Source of the DNA: Gordonia shandongensis DSM 45094
GTDB lineage: Bacteria; Actinomycetota; Actinomycetes; Mycobacteriales; Mycobacteriaceae
Direction of reading: 5' to 3'
Assembly: GCF_000423025.1 (NCBI RefSeq)
Contig: NZ_AUHE01000003.1
Coordinates: 175,995-239,994 of the forward strand
DNA length: 64,000 bases
Shown: positions 7,796 through 16,587 of the stretch, piece after piece
Layout of the letters: each line of letters starts with the position of its first letter
Numbering within the stretch: the first letter of the stretch is position 1
The notes under the pieces: generated by a model
The model's database searches: none
What the model was told of the DNA's origin: nothing
The model's input: the letters and a program-made list of their open reading frames with translations, nothing else
Translations under genes and position numbers: made by a program

Positions 7796-8455
7796 CTACC
7801 GGAAGGTCGCCAGGCCCGAGTGCACGTCGGCGAGGTGCGCGTGGTCGTTGATCGAGACCGGGGTGAGCCCGCGCCGCCCGGCGATGACCGTGGTGATCGA
7901 CCCGTTGACGAAGGTGCGCGACAACTGCGGCCACGCCGGGGCGGGGACGCCCCACAGGCGGGCGATGAGCGCGGTGATGACGCCCGCCGACGAGACGACG
8001 AGGACCGACCGTCCGGATCCGGCGAGGGCCGCCGCGCGGTCGGCGGCGGCGCCGGTGCGGTCGATGAACGACGCGTACGTCTCCGGGCCGATGTCGGCGC
8101 CCGCCACCCACGCGGCCAGGGCGTCGTCGAGGGCGTCTTGGAAGGGACGCCCGCCGTCGGCGTGGATGTCGTCCCCCTCGGGGAGGGCCGGGGTCACGTA
8201 TTCGTTCCAGTCGGCGTCCACGTGCGGCATCGTGCTCTCGGGGAAGGCCTCGAGGACGCCGGCGATCGTCGCCTGCTGACGGGGCAGATCACCGCAGATC
8301 GCGGCGTCGAACCCGGTGACCCGTCGGGCCAGGGCGACACCCGTCGCCCGCGCCTGGGCGTATCCGAGGTCGGTGAGCCCGGGCCCGCCGCCCGGATCAC
8401 CGGTGTAGGCGTGCGCGGGCGCCTGGCCGTGCCGGACGAGGTAGATCGTGCCCAT
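7796..8455 (-). CDS. Histidine phosphatase family protein with altered second catalytic site
   Basis: A 219-residue phosphoglycerate-mutase-like phosphatase. The N-terminal IYLVRHGQAPAH holds the RHG catalytic motif with the phospho-accepting His, and GLTDLGYAQARATGVALARR is the usual second block. Where most members have a THGG or SHGG motif with the second catalytic His, this protein reads VLVVSSAGVITAL (about residues 169-181), a His to Ser change. Some family branches naturally carry SSG here. ATG 8455 puts the RHG motif at the usual distance; a start at 8476 is possible. The gene is convergent with the kinase, 3 bp apart, with no visible terminator. Confidence 0.8.
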   Translation of the reverse strand: MGTIYLVRHGQAPAHAYTGDPGGGPGLTDLGYAQARATGVALARRVTGFDAAICGDLPRQQATIAGVLEAFPESTMPHVDADWNEYVTPALPEGDDIHADGGRPFQDALDDALAAWVAGADIGPETYASFIDRTGAAADRAAALAGSGRSVLVVSSAGVITALIARLWGVPAPAWPQLSRTFVNGSITTVIAGRRGLTPVSINDHAHLADVHSGLATFR

Positions 8456-8528
8456 GTCAGCGGATCCTCGATGCACGTCGGGGGAAGGAGTCGGTCGTCA
8501 CACCCTCACGCTAGCCAGCGCGGTCCGG

Positions 8529-8557
8529 TTGCACCCCGCGGGGGTGCTTGCTATCAT
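8529..8557 (+). promoter_or_regulatory. Strong promoter-like element with dyads, upstream of leader ORF
   Basis: TTGCAC (8529-8534) and TATCAT (8552-8557) are separated by 17 bp, close to the vegetative actinobacterial consensus. Two perfect inverted repeats overlap them: GCACCCC-GCG-GGGGTGC at 8531-8547 and GCTAT-CAT-ATAGC at 8550-8562. The expected transcription start, about 8564, is 3 nt before an ATG, which makes the first ORF nearly leaderless. Confidence 0.65.
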
Positions 8558-8566
8558 ATAGCGATT

Positions 8567-8671
8567 ATGACCAGTCAGCCGTTCGTCGTTCCGGAGGTCA
8601 CCTACGTGACCACCGCTCTGGGATGTCGCCTTCCGCTGGCCAGGGTCCTCTGTTGTCGCCGAATGCGCTGA
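8567..8671 (+). CDS. Putative 34-aa Cys-containing leader peptide
   Basis: A short frame beginning MTSQPFVVPEVTYVTT and ending VLCCRRMR, with Cys at positions 20, 29 and 30. It lacks a Shine-Dalgarno sequence and begins about 3 nt after the predicted transcription start, as for leaderless genes common in mycobacteria. It ends 105 bp before the ROK regulator. Short leaderless ORFs with paired cysteines act as cysteine-responsive attenuators in mycobacteria, so this is a candidate of that type. The intervening 105 bp contain a CTCACC-GCA-GGTGAG stem (8696-8710) and a GCGCGCC/GGCGCG stem (about 8727-8745). Coding status is unproven. Confidence 0.45.
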   Translation: MTSQPFVVPEVTYVTTALGCRLPLARVLCCRRMR

Positions 8672-8776
8672 TCCAGCCCGAACCAGCCCCGTCGCCTCAC
8701 CGCAGGTGAGCACCATTCGGCGGGTGCGCGCCCCGAACCGGCGCGTACCGCCCCAGGCCTCAGGACCCGTGAACCC

Positions 8777-10063
8777 ATGACTTCCACTCTCGACCGCCCC
8801 GCCGCATCGGCCACCGCCCCCGCACCGCAGGCGCCTGCCCGCGCTCCGCGCCGTCCGGCGACGGCCGTGGCGCCGACCAGCACCCGGAACACCGCGTCGC
8901 CGCACGTGACCACGGCGTCGCTGCAGCTCTCCACCAAGGCGGCGGCCCTGGTGCTGCGCACCGCCCGCGTGTCGGGGCCGGTGTTCCGCGACGATGCGGC
9001 GGCCATCACCGGATTGTCGATCTCGACGGTGAACCGTCAGGTGACGGCGCTGCTGAAGGCCGGCCTGATCCGTGAGCGCGCCGATCTGACTCCCCCCGGC
9101 GCGGTGGGCCGCCCGCGCGTGCCGTTCGAGATCAACACCGACGGCTTCCTCACGGTCGGCATCCACATCGGTTTCAAATCGACCTCCATCACGACCCACG
9201 ACCTGCAGCACCGCGTGGTCGGAGCGATCGCCATCCCGACCCCGCAGGCCGAGACGCCCGAACAGGTGGTGGCCGCGGTGGGGCAGAGCGCCCGCCGGTT
9301 CGCGGACCGCTGGGTCGGCAAGCGCCTGCTGTGGGCGGGGGTCGCGATCGGCGGTCGGGTCGCGCAGGACGGCGTCGTCGACCATCCCCGCCTCGGGTGG
9401 ACCGGGGTTCCGGTCGGACGGGTGATCGCCGAGAACATCGGGCTGCCAGTGTCGGTGGCATCGCACGTCGAGGCGATGGCCGCCGCCGAACAGGTGGTCA
9501 ATCCGGCCGATCAGAACCAGAACTTCCTGTACTTCTACGCCCGCGAGATGGTCGGCATCGCCTTCAGCGTCGACGGTGCGGTGCACACTCCCGCCGCGGG
9601 CCCGCCGACGATCGGGCACTTCCCGGTCGGCGGCACCACGCTCCTGGATCCGGAGCGCACGGGGCGCCTCGAAGAGACCGTGAGCGACTCGGGTGTGCTC
9701 CGGGCCGCCCAGGCCGCGGGTCTGGAGGTGTCGTCGCTCGACGAGCTCCGCGCGGCCGCGCGCACCGGCGACTCCGTGGCCGACCGGCTCCTCACCGAGC
9801 GGGGTGAGGTGCTGGGCCGGACGGTCGCCCTCATCGCAGACATCTTCAATCCCGATCACGTGATCCTCGGCGGGCAGGCGTTCACCGACTACCCCGAGGC
9901 GCTGCCCGCGGTGAGCAAGGCGCTGCGCGCCACCACCGTGATCACCCAGCGTGACGTCCGTGTCGCGCGGTCGGCGATCACGGTGCAGCAGAAGGCCGCG
10001 GGCGCCGTGGCGCTCGACGCGCTGTACGCCGATCCGCTGGAGGCCCTGGCCCGCACGGCCTGA
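8777..10063 (+). CDS. ROK-family transcriptional regulator
   Basis: A 428-residue NagC/XylR-type (ROK) regulator. An Ala/Pro-rich disordered N-terminus (about 1-50) precedes a winged HTH, FRDDAAAITGLSISTVNRQVTALLKAGLIRERADLTPPGAVGRP (about 74-117), and then a ROK sugar-kinase-like domain with a VGIHIGFKSTSITTHDL phosphate-1-like strand and LLWAGVAIGGRV. The zinc-binding CxCGxxGCxE cluster of true ROK kinases is absent; the matching area reads FPVGGTTLLDPERTGRLEE, so it is a regulator rather than a sugar kinase. It resembles the stand-alone ROK regulator of mycobacteria (Rv0485 type). It has a long upstream region with a promoter and leader ORF. Ligand unknown. Confidence 0.85.
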   Translation: MTSTLDRPAASATAPAPQAPARAPRRPATAVAPTSTRNTASPHVTTASLQLSTKAAALVLRTARVSGPVFRDDAAAITGLSISTVNRQVTALLKAGLIRERADLTPPGAVGRPRVPFEINTDGFLTVGIHIGFKSTSITTHDLQHRVVGAIAIPTPQAETPEQVVAAVGQSARRFADRWVGKRLLWAGVAIGGRVAQDGVVDHPRLGWTGVPVGRVIAENIGLPVSVASHVEAMAAAEQVVNPADQNQNFLYFYAREMVGIAFSVDGAVHTPAAGPPTIGHFPVGGTTLLDPERTGRLEETVSDSGVLRAAQAAGLEVSSLDELRAAARTGDSVADRLLTERGEVLGRTVALIADIFNPDHVILGGQAFTDYPEALPAVSKALRATTVITQRDVRVARSAITVQQKAAGAVALDALYADPLEALARTA

Positions 10064-10091
10064 CCGGGCGGCGCGGGCCCCGGACGGGGTG

Positions 10092-10832
10092 TCAGCCGGA
10101 GGGGGGACCGAAGCCGGCCTCCACGAATGCGCGGCCGCCCACCGGCCCGATCACCGCGGCGATGAACTCGGCGGCCAACGAACCGCGCGGCGAGTCGCGG
10201 GCCACCCCGATCGGATAGCGGTTGATCGCGGTGGAGAACACCGGGTCGGCAACGATCCGGGTGGGCGAGTCCGCCCCGGGCGCATCGGTCCGGTAGGCCA
10301 GCGCGGCGTCGACGCGACCGGCGAGGACCTGTGCGACGGCGTCGGCGCTCGAGCGGACCCGGACGGGATCGGTCACCGACGCCTGCGTGCGGCGTTCCAC
10401 CGCGGTCACCGCCGACCCGCACGGGAGGTGTTCGGCGCAGACCGCGACCCGCAGTCCGGACCGGGCGAGATCGGTGAACCCGGTGATTCCCGAGGTCGCG
10501 GTCGACGCGGAGGGCAGCACGATGACCAGGGAGTTCGACGCGACCCTCCGAGGGGTGACGACGCGGTCGCCGAGCCGGTCCATGGCGGCCTCGTCCGCCG
10601 TCGCGATCACGTCGGCCGCCGGATCGGCCCCCTCGGCGGTCCGGACCGTGACGTCGACGCCGGGATGATCGTGCTCGAACGACGTCGCGATGGAGGACAT
10701 GACCGCCCGCAGCGATGTCGGCACGGCGACGGTCAACTCGCGGTCGTCGGACGCCGCGCAGGCCGTCACGGTCCAGGATGCGACGGCGACGGTCGCGAGC
10801 AGCGCGGCGGCGGCCGCGGGACGGGTCGTCAT
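10092..10832 (-). CDS. ModA-like periplasmic substrate-binding lipoprotein
   Basis: A 246-residue exported lipoprotein: the signal segment AAAALLATVAVASWTVTAC ends in a lipobox with Cys25. The mature part follows the molybdate-binding protein layout: LTVAVPTSLRAVMSSIATSFEHDHPGVDVTV, DVIATADEAAMDRLGDRVV, NSLVIVLPSASTATSGITGFTDLARSGLRVAVC, and VDAALAYRTDA. No modB or modC permease or ATPase genes are adjacent, so the transporter partner is elsewhere or the protein has another role. It is convergent with the ROK gene, 28 bp away. Confidence 0.78.
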   Translation of the reverse strand: MTTRPAAAAALLATVAVASWTVTACAASDDRELTVAVPTSLRAVMSSIATSFEHDHPGVDVTVRTAEGADPAADVIATADEAAMDRLGDRVVTPRRVASNSLVIVLPSASTATSGITGFTDLARSGLRVAVCAEHLPCGSAVTAVERRTQASVTDPVRVRSSADAVAQVLAGRVDAALAYRTDAPGADSPTRIVADPVFSTAINRYPIGVARDSPRGSLAAEFIAAVIGPVGGRAFVEAGFGPPSG

Positions 10833-10861
10833 GCGCCCAGAATAGTGGTCGGTGTGCGGGC

Positions 10862-11764
10862 TCAGTTCTGCCAGTTCCGGTTTCGGACCAGCGTGGACGC
10901 CTTGAGACGGCGGTACCCGCGGACGGACAGCGGCGAGATCGAGCTGATGTGGAAGGGCTCGGCCTCGCGCAGCGCATCGGCGAGACGTTCGTCGACGAGC
11001 GTCGTCCCCGAGCGTGCGGCCCCCGCCAGACGGGCGGCGATGTTGACCGGCTCCCCGAACAGATCACCCATGCGAGCCAATGCGTCGCCGAGGGCCATGC
11101 CGATCCGCAGGACCGGGAGGTCGCCCTCGCCGGACAGCCGGTGCAGGGCCAGCGCGATCTCCGCGGCGGCGCCCGGGTCGACGACGCTGAACATGACGGC
11201 GTCGCCGATGGTCTTCACCACCCGTCCGCCGCGGACCGTGATGACGGTGTGGGCGGCCGACTCGAAGGACTCCAGGAGGTTCTCCAACTCGGTCATGCCC
11301 ATCCGCCGAGACATGGACGTGTAGCCGACGATGTCCGCGAAGCCGACGATGACGTCGGGATGCTCCTCCGTGCGCCCCTCGTCGTTCAGATAGGTCGCCA
11401 GGTGGCGCCGCCAGATGAGCGACTGCAGATGGTCGAGGGCGTCGATCATCTGTTGCGCGGTCGCGTCGACGGTGGGATCGGCGGCGAGTCGGGCGATCTC
11501 GTCGGCCTGCCACTGCGCCAACCGGGCCGACGACTGCCCGATGGCGCGTGCCGCGGCGAGTTGCGCGGTGGTGTCCATCGCCTGGTCGTTGCCGGCGAAC
11601 ACGCCGAGCGCCGACAGATCGTCGTCGGTGAAGCGGTGTCCGTCGGCGGTGCCCGGGTCGTGGGCGAAACCGAAGGCGTTCCAGAACTTCTGGGCGTAGG
11701 CCGGGTCGAGGCGCAACGCGGCGATCAGCTCGTCGCGGGTGTAGTCGATCGGCTCGTCAGACAC
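10862..11764 (-). CDS. Class III adenylate/guanylate cyclase
   Basis: A 300-residue soluble cyclase. An N-terminal adaptor-like helical region (about 1-130) resembles those of mycobacterial class III cyclases. The catalytic domain has all key residues: first metal-binding Asp144 (FADIVGYT), substrate-specifying Lys184 (VVKTIGD), second metal Asp188 (GDAVMFSV), Asp234 (GDLFG) and the transition-state Asn241/Arg245 pair (VNIAARLAG). Lys plus Asp at the purine site favours ATP, so it probably makes cAMP. GTG 11764 overlaps the end of the upstream TetR gene by 8 bp, so translation is likely coupled. Confidence 0.88.
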   Translation of the reverse strand: MSDEPIDYTRDELIAALRLDPAYAQKFWNAFGFAHDPGTADGHRFTDDDLSALGVFAGNDQAMDTTAQLAAARAIGQSSARLAQWQADEIARLAADPTVDATAQQMIDALDHLQSLIWRRHLATYLNDEGRTEEHPDVIVGFADIVGYTSMSRRMGMTELENLLESFESAAHTVITVRGGRVVKTIGDAVMFSVVDPGAAAEIALALHRLSGEGDLPVLRIGMALGDALARMGDLFGEPVNIAARLAGAARSGTTLVDERLADALREAEPFHISSISPLSVRGYRRLKASTLVRNRNWQN

Positions 11765-12938
11765 CCAGCACGCCTTTCATCAGGTAGGCCATCCGTGCGG
11801 CGAACTCCGGCCGCGGAGTGCTGCGGGGCATCCGGACGGCGTCGTTCACGACCGCGAGGGCTGCGTGCACCGCGAGCGGAACGGCCACGGGCGTGCGGTC
11901 CGGATCGATCTCGGTGAGCAGGTGCATCCAGCGTGCCACGTATCGGCGTTGCACGGCGAGCAGATCGGCGCCCTGCGGTTCGCCGGTCAACGCGTAGGCG
12001 CTCGTGAACGAGACGAGCATGTCGGGTGTGGAGACGACGGCGTCGACGTAACCGTCGACGAGTCCGTGCAGCCGCCGCCGCGGGTCGGTGGTCGTCGAAT
12101 AGGTCGCCAGCACACCGGCTTCGAGCCGCATTCCGCTGCGCTGCCCGATCCCGACGAGGATCGCGATCTTCGACGGGAAATGCTTGTAGACGCTGGGACC
12201 GGTGATGCCGACGGCGGCGCCGATCTCGTCCATCCCGGTGCCGGCGAAGCCGTGGACCGCGAACAGCCGGGCCGCGGCGTCGAGGATCTCGTCGCGCCGG
12301 GTGACGGTGTCCGGTTCGAGTCCGATCCGGGTGGGGAGCGCGGTGGCCTCCCCCGGGCTCAGCGCGATGGTTCGGCGGACGAGTTCGAGCAGTGCCGCGC
12401 AGGTCTCGTCGCGGGCTCCGCCCCGCAGTGCGCGGCCGGCGCCGCTGCCGATGACGCTGAGGACCGCTCCGGCGACGTACATCGATTCCCGTTCGGTGAG
12501 GTCGGTCCGACCGGTGCGGATGGCGGCGGCCCAGCGGCGCAGGACCGACCGGGTCCGGCGGACCACCTCGGTGTTCTCCCGCGGCGACAGGTGTTGGCCC
12601 GACCAGCGCCACAGCGACGTGGCGTGCGGGTTGGCGATGCTGAGGGCGGTGACGCTGCGCGCCAGGGCGTCCTGCGGATCGGCGGCGTGCTCCAGGCCGG
12701 CGTTCTCGGTGCTGGCCTCCAGTTCGTCGACGCGCGTGGCGACGGCGGCGGCGAGCACGTCGCTCTTGTCGGCGAAGTGGCGGTAGACGGTCGGCACGCT
12801 GACCCCGGCCTGGCGGGCGATGTCGGCCACCGCGACGTGCGGGTAGCCGCGTTCGGCGAACAGGGTGGTCGCCGCGTCGACGAGTTGCCGCCGACGACCC
12901 TCCGACCGCGTGCGCCGCGTGGCCTTCTCAGAAGTCAT
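11757..12938 (-). CDS. Two-headed (tandem) TetR-family regulator
   Basis: A 393-residue protein with two complete TetR units, about twice the usual length. The first HTH is VAVADIARQAGVSVPTVYRHFADKSDVL (about residues 35-62); the second is TGMDEIGAAVGITGPSVYKHFPSKIAIL (about 232-259). Each is followed by a helical ligand domain. ATG 12938 (MTSEKATRR) gives a normal basic N-terminus; the frame stays open to 13001, but that extension lies in the promoter region. It faces fadA divergently across 139 bp containing inverted and direct repeats, so control of fadAB is likely, with the cyclase as a cotranscribed partner (inference). Confidence 0.85.
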   Translation of the reverse strand: MTSEKATRRTRSEGRRRQLVDAATTLFAERGYPHVAVADIARQAGVSVPTVYRHFADKSDVLAAAVATRVDELEASTENAGLEHAADPQDALARSVTALSIANPHATSLWRWSGQHLSPRENTEVVRRTRSVLRRWAAAIRTGRTDLTERESMYVAGAVLSVIGSGAGRALRGGARDETCAALLELVRRTIALSPGEATALPTRIGLEPDTVTRRDEILDAAARLFAVHGFAGTGMDEIGAAVGITGPSVYKHFPSKIAILVGIGQRSGMRLEAGVLATYSTTTDPRRRLHGLVDGYVDAVVSTPDMLVSFTSAYALTGEPQGADLLAVQRRYVARWMHLLTEIDPDRTPVAVPLAVHAALAVVNDAVRMPRSTPRPEFAARMAYLMKGVLGV

Positions 12939-12980
12939 GGTGAACCGACCATAGCCGAAACACGACACGATAGAAACGAG

Positions 12981-13001
12981 TTGACCTCTAAGTATGGTCA
13001 A
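12981..13001. promoter_or_regulatory. Inverted repeat over the fadA promoter
   Basis: TTGACC-N9-GGTCAA (12981-12986 and 12996-13001) is a perfect dyad. TTGACC also serves as a plausible -35 box, with TACGTT at 13003-13008 as -10 (16-bp spacer), so a bound repressor would block transcription of fadAB. It lies 43 bp before the divergent tandem TetR start. Confidence 0.6.
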
Positions 13002-13028
13002 ATACGTTATTGGGGGTTAGCCTACGAT

Positions 13029-13053
13029 GGTAACCATTCCGGGGTAACCATTC
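13029..13053 (+). promoter_or_regulatory. Direct repeat in the fadA leader
   Basis: GGTAACCATTC occurs twice, at 13029-13039 and 13043-13053, with a 14-bp period, 25-49 bp before the fadA start. The central GGTAACC is a nearly symmetric half-site and an imperfect mate (GGTTAGCC) lies at 13015-13022. Candidate additional regulator site; binding protein unknown. Confidence 0.45.
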
Positions 13054-13077
13054 TCGGTTCATGTGAAAGGAACACCA

Positions 13078-14289
13078 GTGTCCGACGAAGCATTCATCTA
13101 CGAGGCGGTGCGCACGCCCCGTGGCAAGCAGCGCGGAGGTTCGCTGCACAGCGTCAAGCCGATCGACCTCGTGTCCGGTCTGATCGACAGCCTGCTGGCG
13201 CGTCACGGTGACCTCGACCCGAAGGACATCAACGACGTCGTCCTCGGCGTCGTGTCGCCGGTCGGCGAGCAGGGCGCCGTCATCGCCCGCACCGCGGCCC
13301 TGACCTCGGGGCTCGGCGAGACCGTCCCCGGCACCCAGATCAACCGGTTCTGCTCGTCGGGCCTGGAGGCCGTCAACCTGGCCGCGGCCAAGGTCCGCTC
13401 CGGCTACGACGACCTCGTTCTGGCCGGCGGCGTCGAGTCGATGTCGCGCGTTCCGATGGGCAGTGACGGCGGCGCCCTGTTCATGGACCCGGCGACGGCG
13501 TACGACAACTACATCGCCCCGCAGGGCATCGGCGCCGACCTGATCGCCACCATCGAGGGCTTCTCCCGCGAGGACATCGACGGCTACGCCGCCGAGTCGC
13601 AGCGTCGCGCCGCACAGGCGTGGGACGAGGGTCGCTTCGCGAAGTCGATCATCCCGGTCAAGGACATCAACGGGGTCACCCTGCTCGACAACGACGAGCA
13701 CCGTCGTCCCGGCACCACCGTCGAGAGCCTCGGCAAGCTCAAGCCGGCCTTCCAGGGTCTGGCCGACATGGCGGGCTTCGACGACGTCGTCATGCAGAAG
13801 TACCCGAACGTGGAGAAGGTCAACCACGTCCACACCGGCGGCAACAGCTCCGGCATCGTCGACGGCTCCGGCCTGGTGCTCGTGGGCACCGAGGAGGCCG
13901 GCAAGCGCAACGGTCTGACGCCGCGCGCCCGCGTCGTGTCCTACGGCGAGGTCGGCTCCGAGCCGTCGATCATGCTCACCGGCCCCACCCCGGCGACCGA
14001 GCTCGCACTCAAGCGCGCCGGCCTGACCATCGACGACATCGACGTCTTCGAGCTGAACGAGGCGTTCGCGTCGGTCGTCATGAAGTGGATGAAGGATCTC
14101 GACGTCCCGCACGAGAAGGTCAACATCAACGGTGGCGCCATCGCTCTCGGCCACCCGCTCGGCGCCACCGGCGCCATGATCCTGGGCAGCACCCTCGACG
14201 AGCTCGAGCGCGTCGGCGGCCGCTACGGCCTGGTCACCCTGTGCATCGGCGGCGGCATGGGTGTCGCCACCGTCATCGAGCGCCTCTGA
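13078..14289 (+). CDS. fadA: Acetyl-CoA acyltransferase (thiolase)
   Basis: A 403-residue thiolase, the final step of fatty acid beta-oxidation. Catalytic residues are all visible: nucleophile Cys92 ([11 protein letters not shown]), His359 ([10 protein letters not shown]) and Cys389 (TLCIGGGMG). NEAFA and [16 protein letters not shown] are further family marks. GTG 13078 ([17 protein letters not shown]) matches the known mycobacterial FadA start and has AAAGGA 8 bp upstream; the in-frame GTG at 13063 would include that RBS. fadB follows after 30 bp, giving the standard actinobacterial fadAB operon. Confidence 0.95.
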   Translation: MSDEAFIYEAVRTPRGKQRGGSLHSVKPIDLVSGLIDSLLARHGDLDPKDINDVVLGVVSPVGEQGAVIARTAALTSGLGETVPGTQINRFCSSGLEAVNLAAAKVRSGYDDLVLAGGVESMSRVPMGSDGGALFMDPATAYDNYIAPQGIGADLIATIEGFSREDIDGYAAESQRRAAQAWDEGRFAKSIIPVKDINGVTLLDNDEHRRPGTTVESLGKLKPAFQGLADMAGFDDVVMQKYPNVEKVNHVHTGGNSSGIVDGSGLVLVGTEEAGKRNGLTPRARVVSYGEVGSEPSIMLTGPTPATELALKRAGLTIDDIDVFELNEAFASVVMKWMKDLDVPHEKVNINGGAIALGHPLGATGAMILGSTLDELERVGGRYGLVTLCIGGGMGVATVIERL

Positions 14290-14319
14290 GCCTGAGAACG
14301 AGAAGGAAAAGACTCAACC

Positions 14320-16518
14320 ATGACTGACAACATGATCCAGTGGGAGAAGGACGCCGACGGCGTCGTCATCCTCACCATGGACGATCCCAACCAGGGCGCC
14401 AACACCATGAACCAGCTGTTCATGGATTCGCTGGCGGCCACCGTCGATCGCCTCGAGGCCGAGAAGGACGACATCGCGGGCGTGGTCCTCACCTCGTCGA
14501 AGAAGACCTTCTTCGCCGGCGGCGACCTCAAGGACATGACCAATCCTCCCAAGGACCAGTCCAAGGAGGAGATCGCCACCGCGATCACCGAGCGCACCAA
14601 CGGCATGAAGAAGGTGCTCCGTCGGCTCGAGACCCTCGGCAAGCCCGTCGTCGCGGCCATCAACGGCGCCGCGCTCGGCGGCGGTCTGGAGATCGCGCTC
14701 CACTGCCACTACCGCGTGGCCGCCGACGTCAAGGGCAACCAGCTCGGTCTGCCCGAGGTGACCCTCGGCCTGCTTCCGGGCGGCGGCGGCGTGGTCCGCA
14801 CCGTTCGCCTCCTCGGCATGCAGCAGGCGCTCATGGGCGTCCTGCTCCAGGGCCCGCGCCTCAAGCCGGCGAAGGCCAAGGACCTCGGTCTCGTCAACGA
14901 GGTCGTCGGCACCGTCGACGAACTGGTCCCGGCCGCCAAGGCGTGGATCAAGGAGAACCCCGAGGCGCAGCAGCCGTTCGACGTCAAGGGCTACAAGATG
15001 CCCGGCGGCGCGCCGACCAACCCGGCCGTCGCGGCGAACCTCCCGGCGTTCCCGGCGCTCCTGCGCAAGCAGATCAAGGGCACCAACATGCCGGCGCCGC
15101 GCGCCATCCTGGCCGCCGCCATCGAGGGCGCGTACGTCGACGTCGACACCGCCGACGAGGTGGAGACCCGCTACTTCGTGTCGCTGGTGACCGGTCAGGT
15201 CGCGCAGAACATGATCAAGGCGTTCTTCTTCGACCTGCAGCACATCAGCAGCGGCGGCTCGCGTCCCGCGGGATTCGACAAGTTCCAGGCCAAGAAGGTC
15301 GGTGTCATCGGTGCCGGCATGATGGGTGCGGCGATCGCATACGTCTCGGCGAAGGCCGGCATCGACGTGGTCCTCAAGGACATCGACATCGACGCCGCCA
15401 AGCGGGGCAAGGGCTACTCGGAGAAGCTCGAGGAGAAGGCCCTCTCGCGCGGAAAGACCACGGAGGAGAAGAGCAAGGCCCTGCTCGACCGGATCCATCC
15501 GACTGTCGACCCGCAGGACTTCAAGGGCGTCGACTTCGTGATCGAGGCCGCGTTCGAGTCGGTCGAGGTCAAGAACACGGTGTTCCAGGAGATTCAGGAC
15601 ATCGTCGAACCCGACGCCGTCCTCGGCTCCAACACGTCGACCCTGCCGATCACCTCGCTCGCGGAGGGCGTCAATCGTCCCGAGGACTTCATCGGCATCC
15701 ACTTCTTCTCGCCCGTCGACAAGATGCCGCTGGTGGAGATCATCTGCGGTGAGAAGACCAAGGACGAGGTGCTCGCCAAGGTTATCGACTACACCCTCGC
15801 GATCCGCAAGACGCCGATCGTGGTGAACGACAGCCGCGGGTTCTTCACCTCGCGCGTCATCGGCACCTTCATCAACGAGGCCATCGCGGCCGTCGGCGAG
15901 GGTGTGGAGCCGGCGTTCATCGAGCAGGCGGGCGGCCAGGCCGGTTACCCGGCGCCGCCGCTGCAGCTCTCCGATGAGCTGACGCTCACGCTGATGCAGA
16001 AGATCCGCAAGGAGACCGAGGCGGCGGCGAAGGCCTCCGGCGTCGAGTTCCCCGACCACGGGTCGTACGCGGTCATCGACAAGATGGTCGAGCTGGGCCG
16101 TACCTCGAAGAAGGACGGTGCGGGCTTCTACGACTACACCGACGGCAAGCGCGGCCTGATCTGGCCGGGCGTGCGGGAGAACTTCAAGTCCGGGTCGAAC
16201 GAGATCCCGTTCGAGGACATGAAGGAGCGCATGCTGTTCGCCGAGGCGCTCGAGACGGTGAAGTGCTTCGACGAGGGCGTGCTGACGTCGGTCGAGGACG
16301 CCAACATCGGTTCGATCTTCGGCATCGGCTTCCCGGCGTGGACCGGCGGCGTCGTCCAGTACATCAACCAGTACGAGGGCGGCCTGAAGGGCTTCGTCGC
16401 ACGTGCTCGCGATCTCGCCTCGAAGTACGGTGCTCACTTCGAGCCGCCGGCCTCGCTGGTGGAGAAGGCCGAGTCGGGCGTCGAGAAGCTGACGAACGAG
16501 AACCTGGTCCCGAAGTAG
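14320..16518 (+). CDS. fadB: Multifunctional 3-hydroxyacyl-CoA dehydrogenase / enoyl-CoA hydratase
   Basis: A 732-residue fatty acid oxidation alpha subunit. The N-terminal crotonase domain (about 1-300) shows FFAGGDLKDM and NGAALGGGLEIALHCHYR plus LGLPEVTLGLLPGGGG with the catalytic Glu. The NAD-binding domain begins at about 326 with VGVIGAGMMGAAIAYVSAKAG (GxGxxG), followed by IHFFSPVDKMPLVEII (catalytic His) and VNDSRGFFTSRV. The C-terminal dehydrogenase helices follow. It forms a complex with FadA. ATG 14320 is preceded by GAGAAGGAAAAG. A strong terminator follows the gene. Confidence 0.95.
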   Translation: MTDNMIQWEKDADGVVILTMDDPNQGANTMNQLFMDSLAATVDRLEAEKDDIAGVVLTSSKKTFFAGGDLKDMTNPPKDQSKEEIATAITERTNGMKKVLRRLETLGKPVVAAINGAALGGGLEIALHCHYRVAADVKGNQLGLPEVTLGLLPGGGGVVRTVRLLGMQQALMGVLLQGPRLKPAKAKDLGLVNEVVGTVDELVPAAKAWIKENPEAQQPFDVKGYKMPGGAPTNPAVAANLPAFPALLRKQIKGTNMPAPRAILAAAIEGAYVDVDTADEVETRYFVSLVTGQVAQNMIKAFFFDLQHISSGGSRPAGFDKFQAKKVGVIGAGMMGAAIAYVSAKAGIDVVLKDIDIDAAKRGKGYSEKLEEKALSRGKTTEEKSKALLDRIHPTVDPQDFKGVDFVIEAAFESVEVKNTVFQEIQDIVEPDAVLGSNTSTLPITSLAEGVNRPEDFIGIHFFSPVDKMPLVEIICGEKTKDEVLAKVIDYTLAIRKTPIVVNDSRGFFTSRVIGTFINEAIAAVGEGVEPAFIEQAGGQAGYPAPPLQLSDELTLTLMQKIRKETEAAAKASGVEFPDHGSYAVIDKMVELGRTSKKDGAGFYDYTDGKRGLIWPGVRENFKSGSNEIPFEDMKERMLFAEALETVKCFDEGVLTSVEDANIGSIFGIGFPAWTGGVVQYINQYEGGLKGFVARARDLASKYGAHFEPPASLVEKAESGVEKLTNENLVPK

Positions 16519-16536
16519 TCGTCTGACGCGACGAAC

Positions 16537-16570
16537 AGGCCCCGATGAACCGTCAGGTTCATCGGGGCCT
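16537..16570 (+). terminator. Rho-independent-like terminator after fadAB
   Basis: A perfect 15-bp stem (arms 16537-16551 and 16556-16570, starting AGGCCCC and ending GGGGCCT) with a GTCA tetraloop, 19 bp after the fadB stop, then TGTCTGT. It can act in both directions, also closing the convergent TetR gene. Confidence 0.85.
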
Positions 16571-16587
16571 TGTCTGTCGGCGGTGGT

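Noticed and set aside
14314..16437. A 707-codon open frame on the minus strand opposite fadB
   Set aside because: It is a shadow of the high-GC third-codon bias of fadB; the encoded protein is Arg/Asp/His-rich low complexity without family features.
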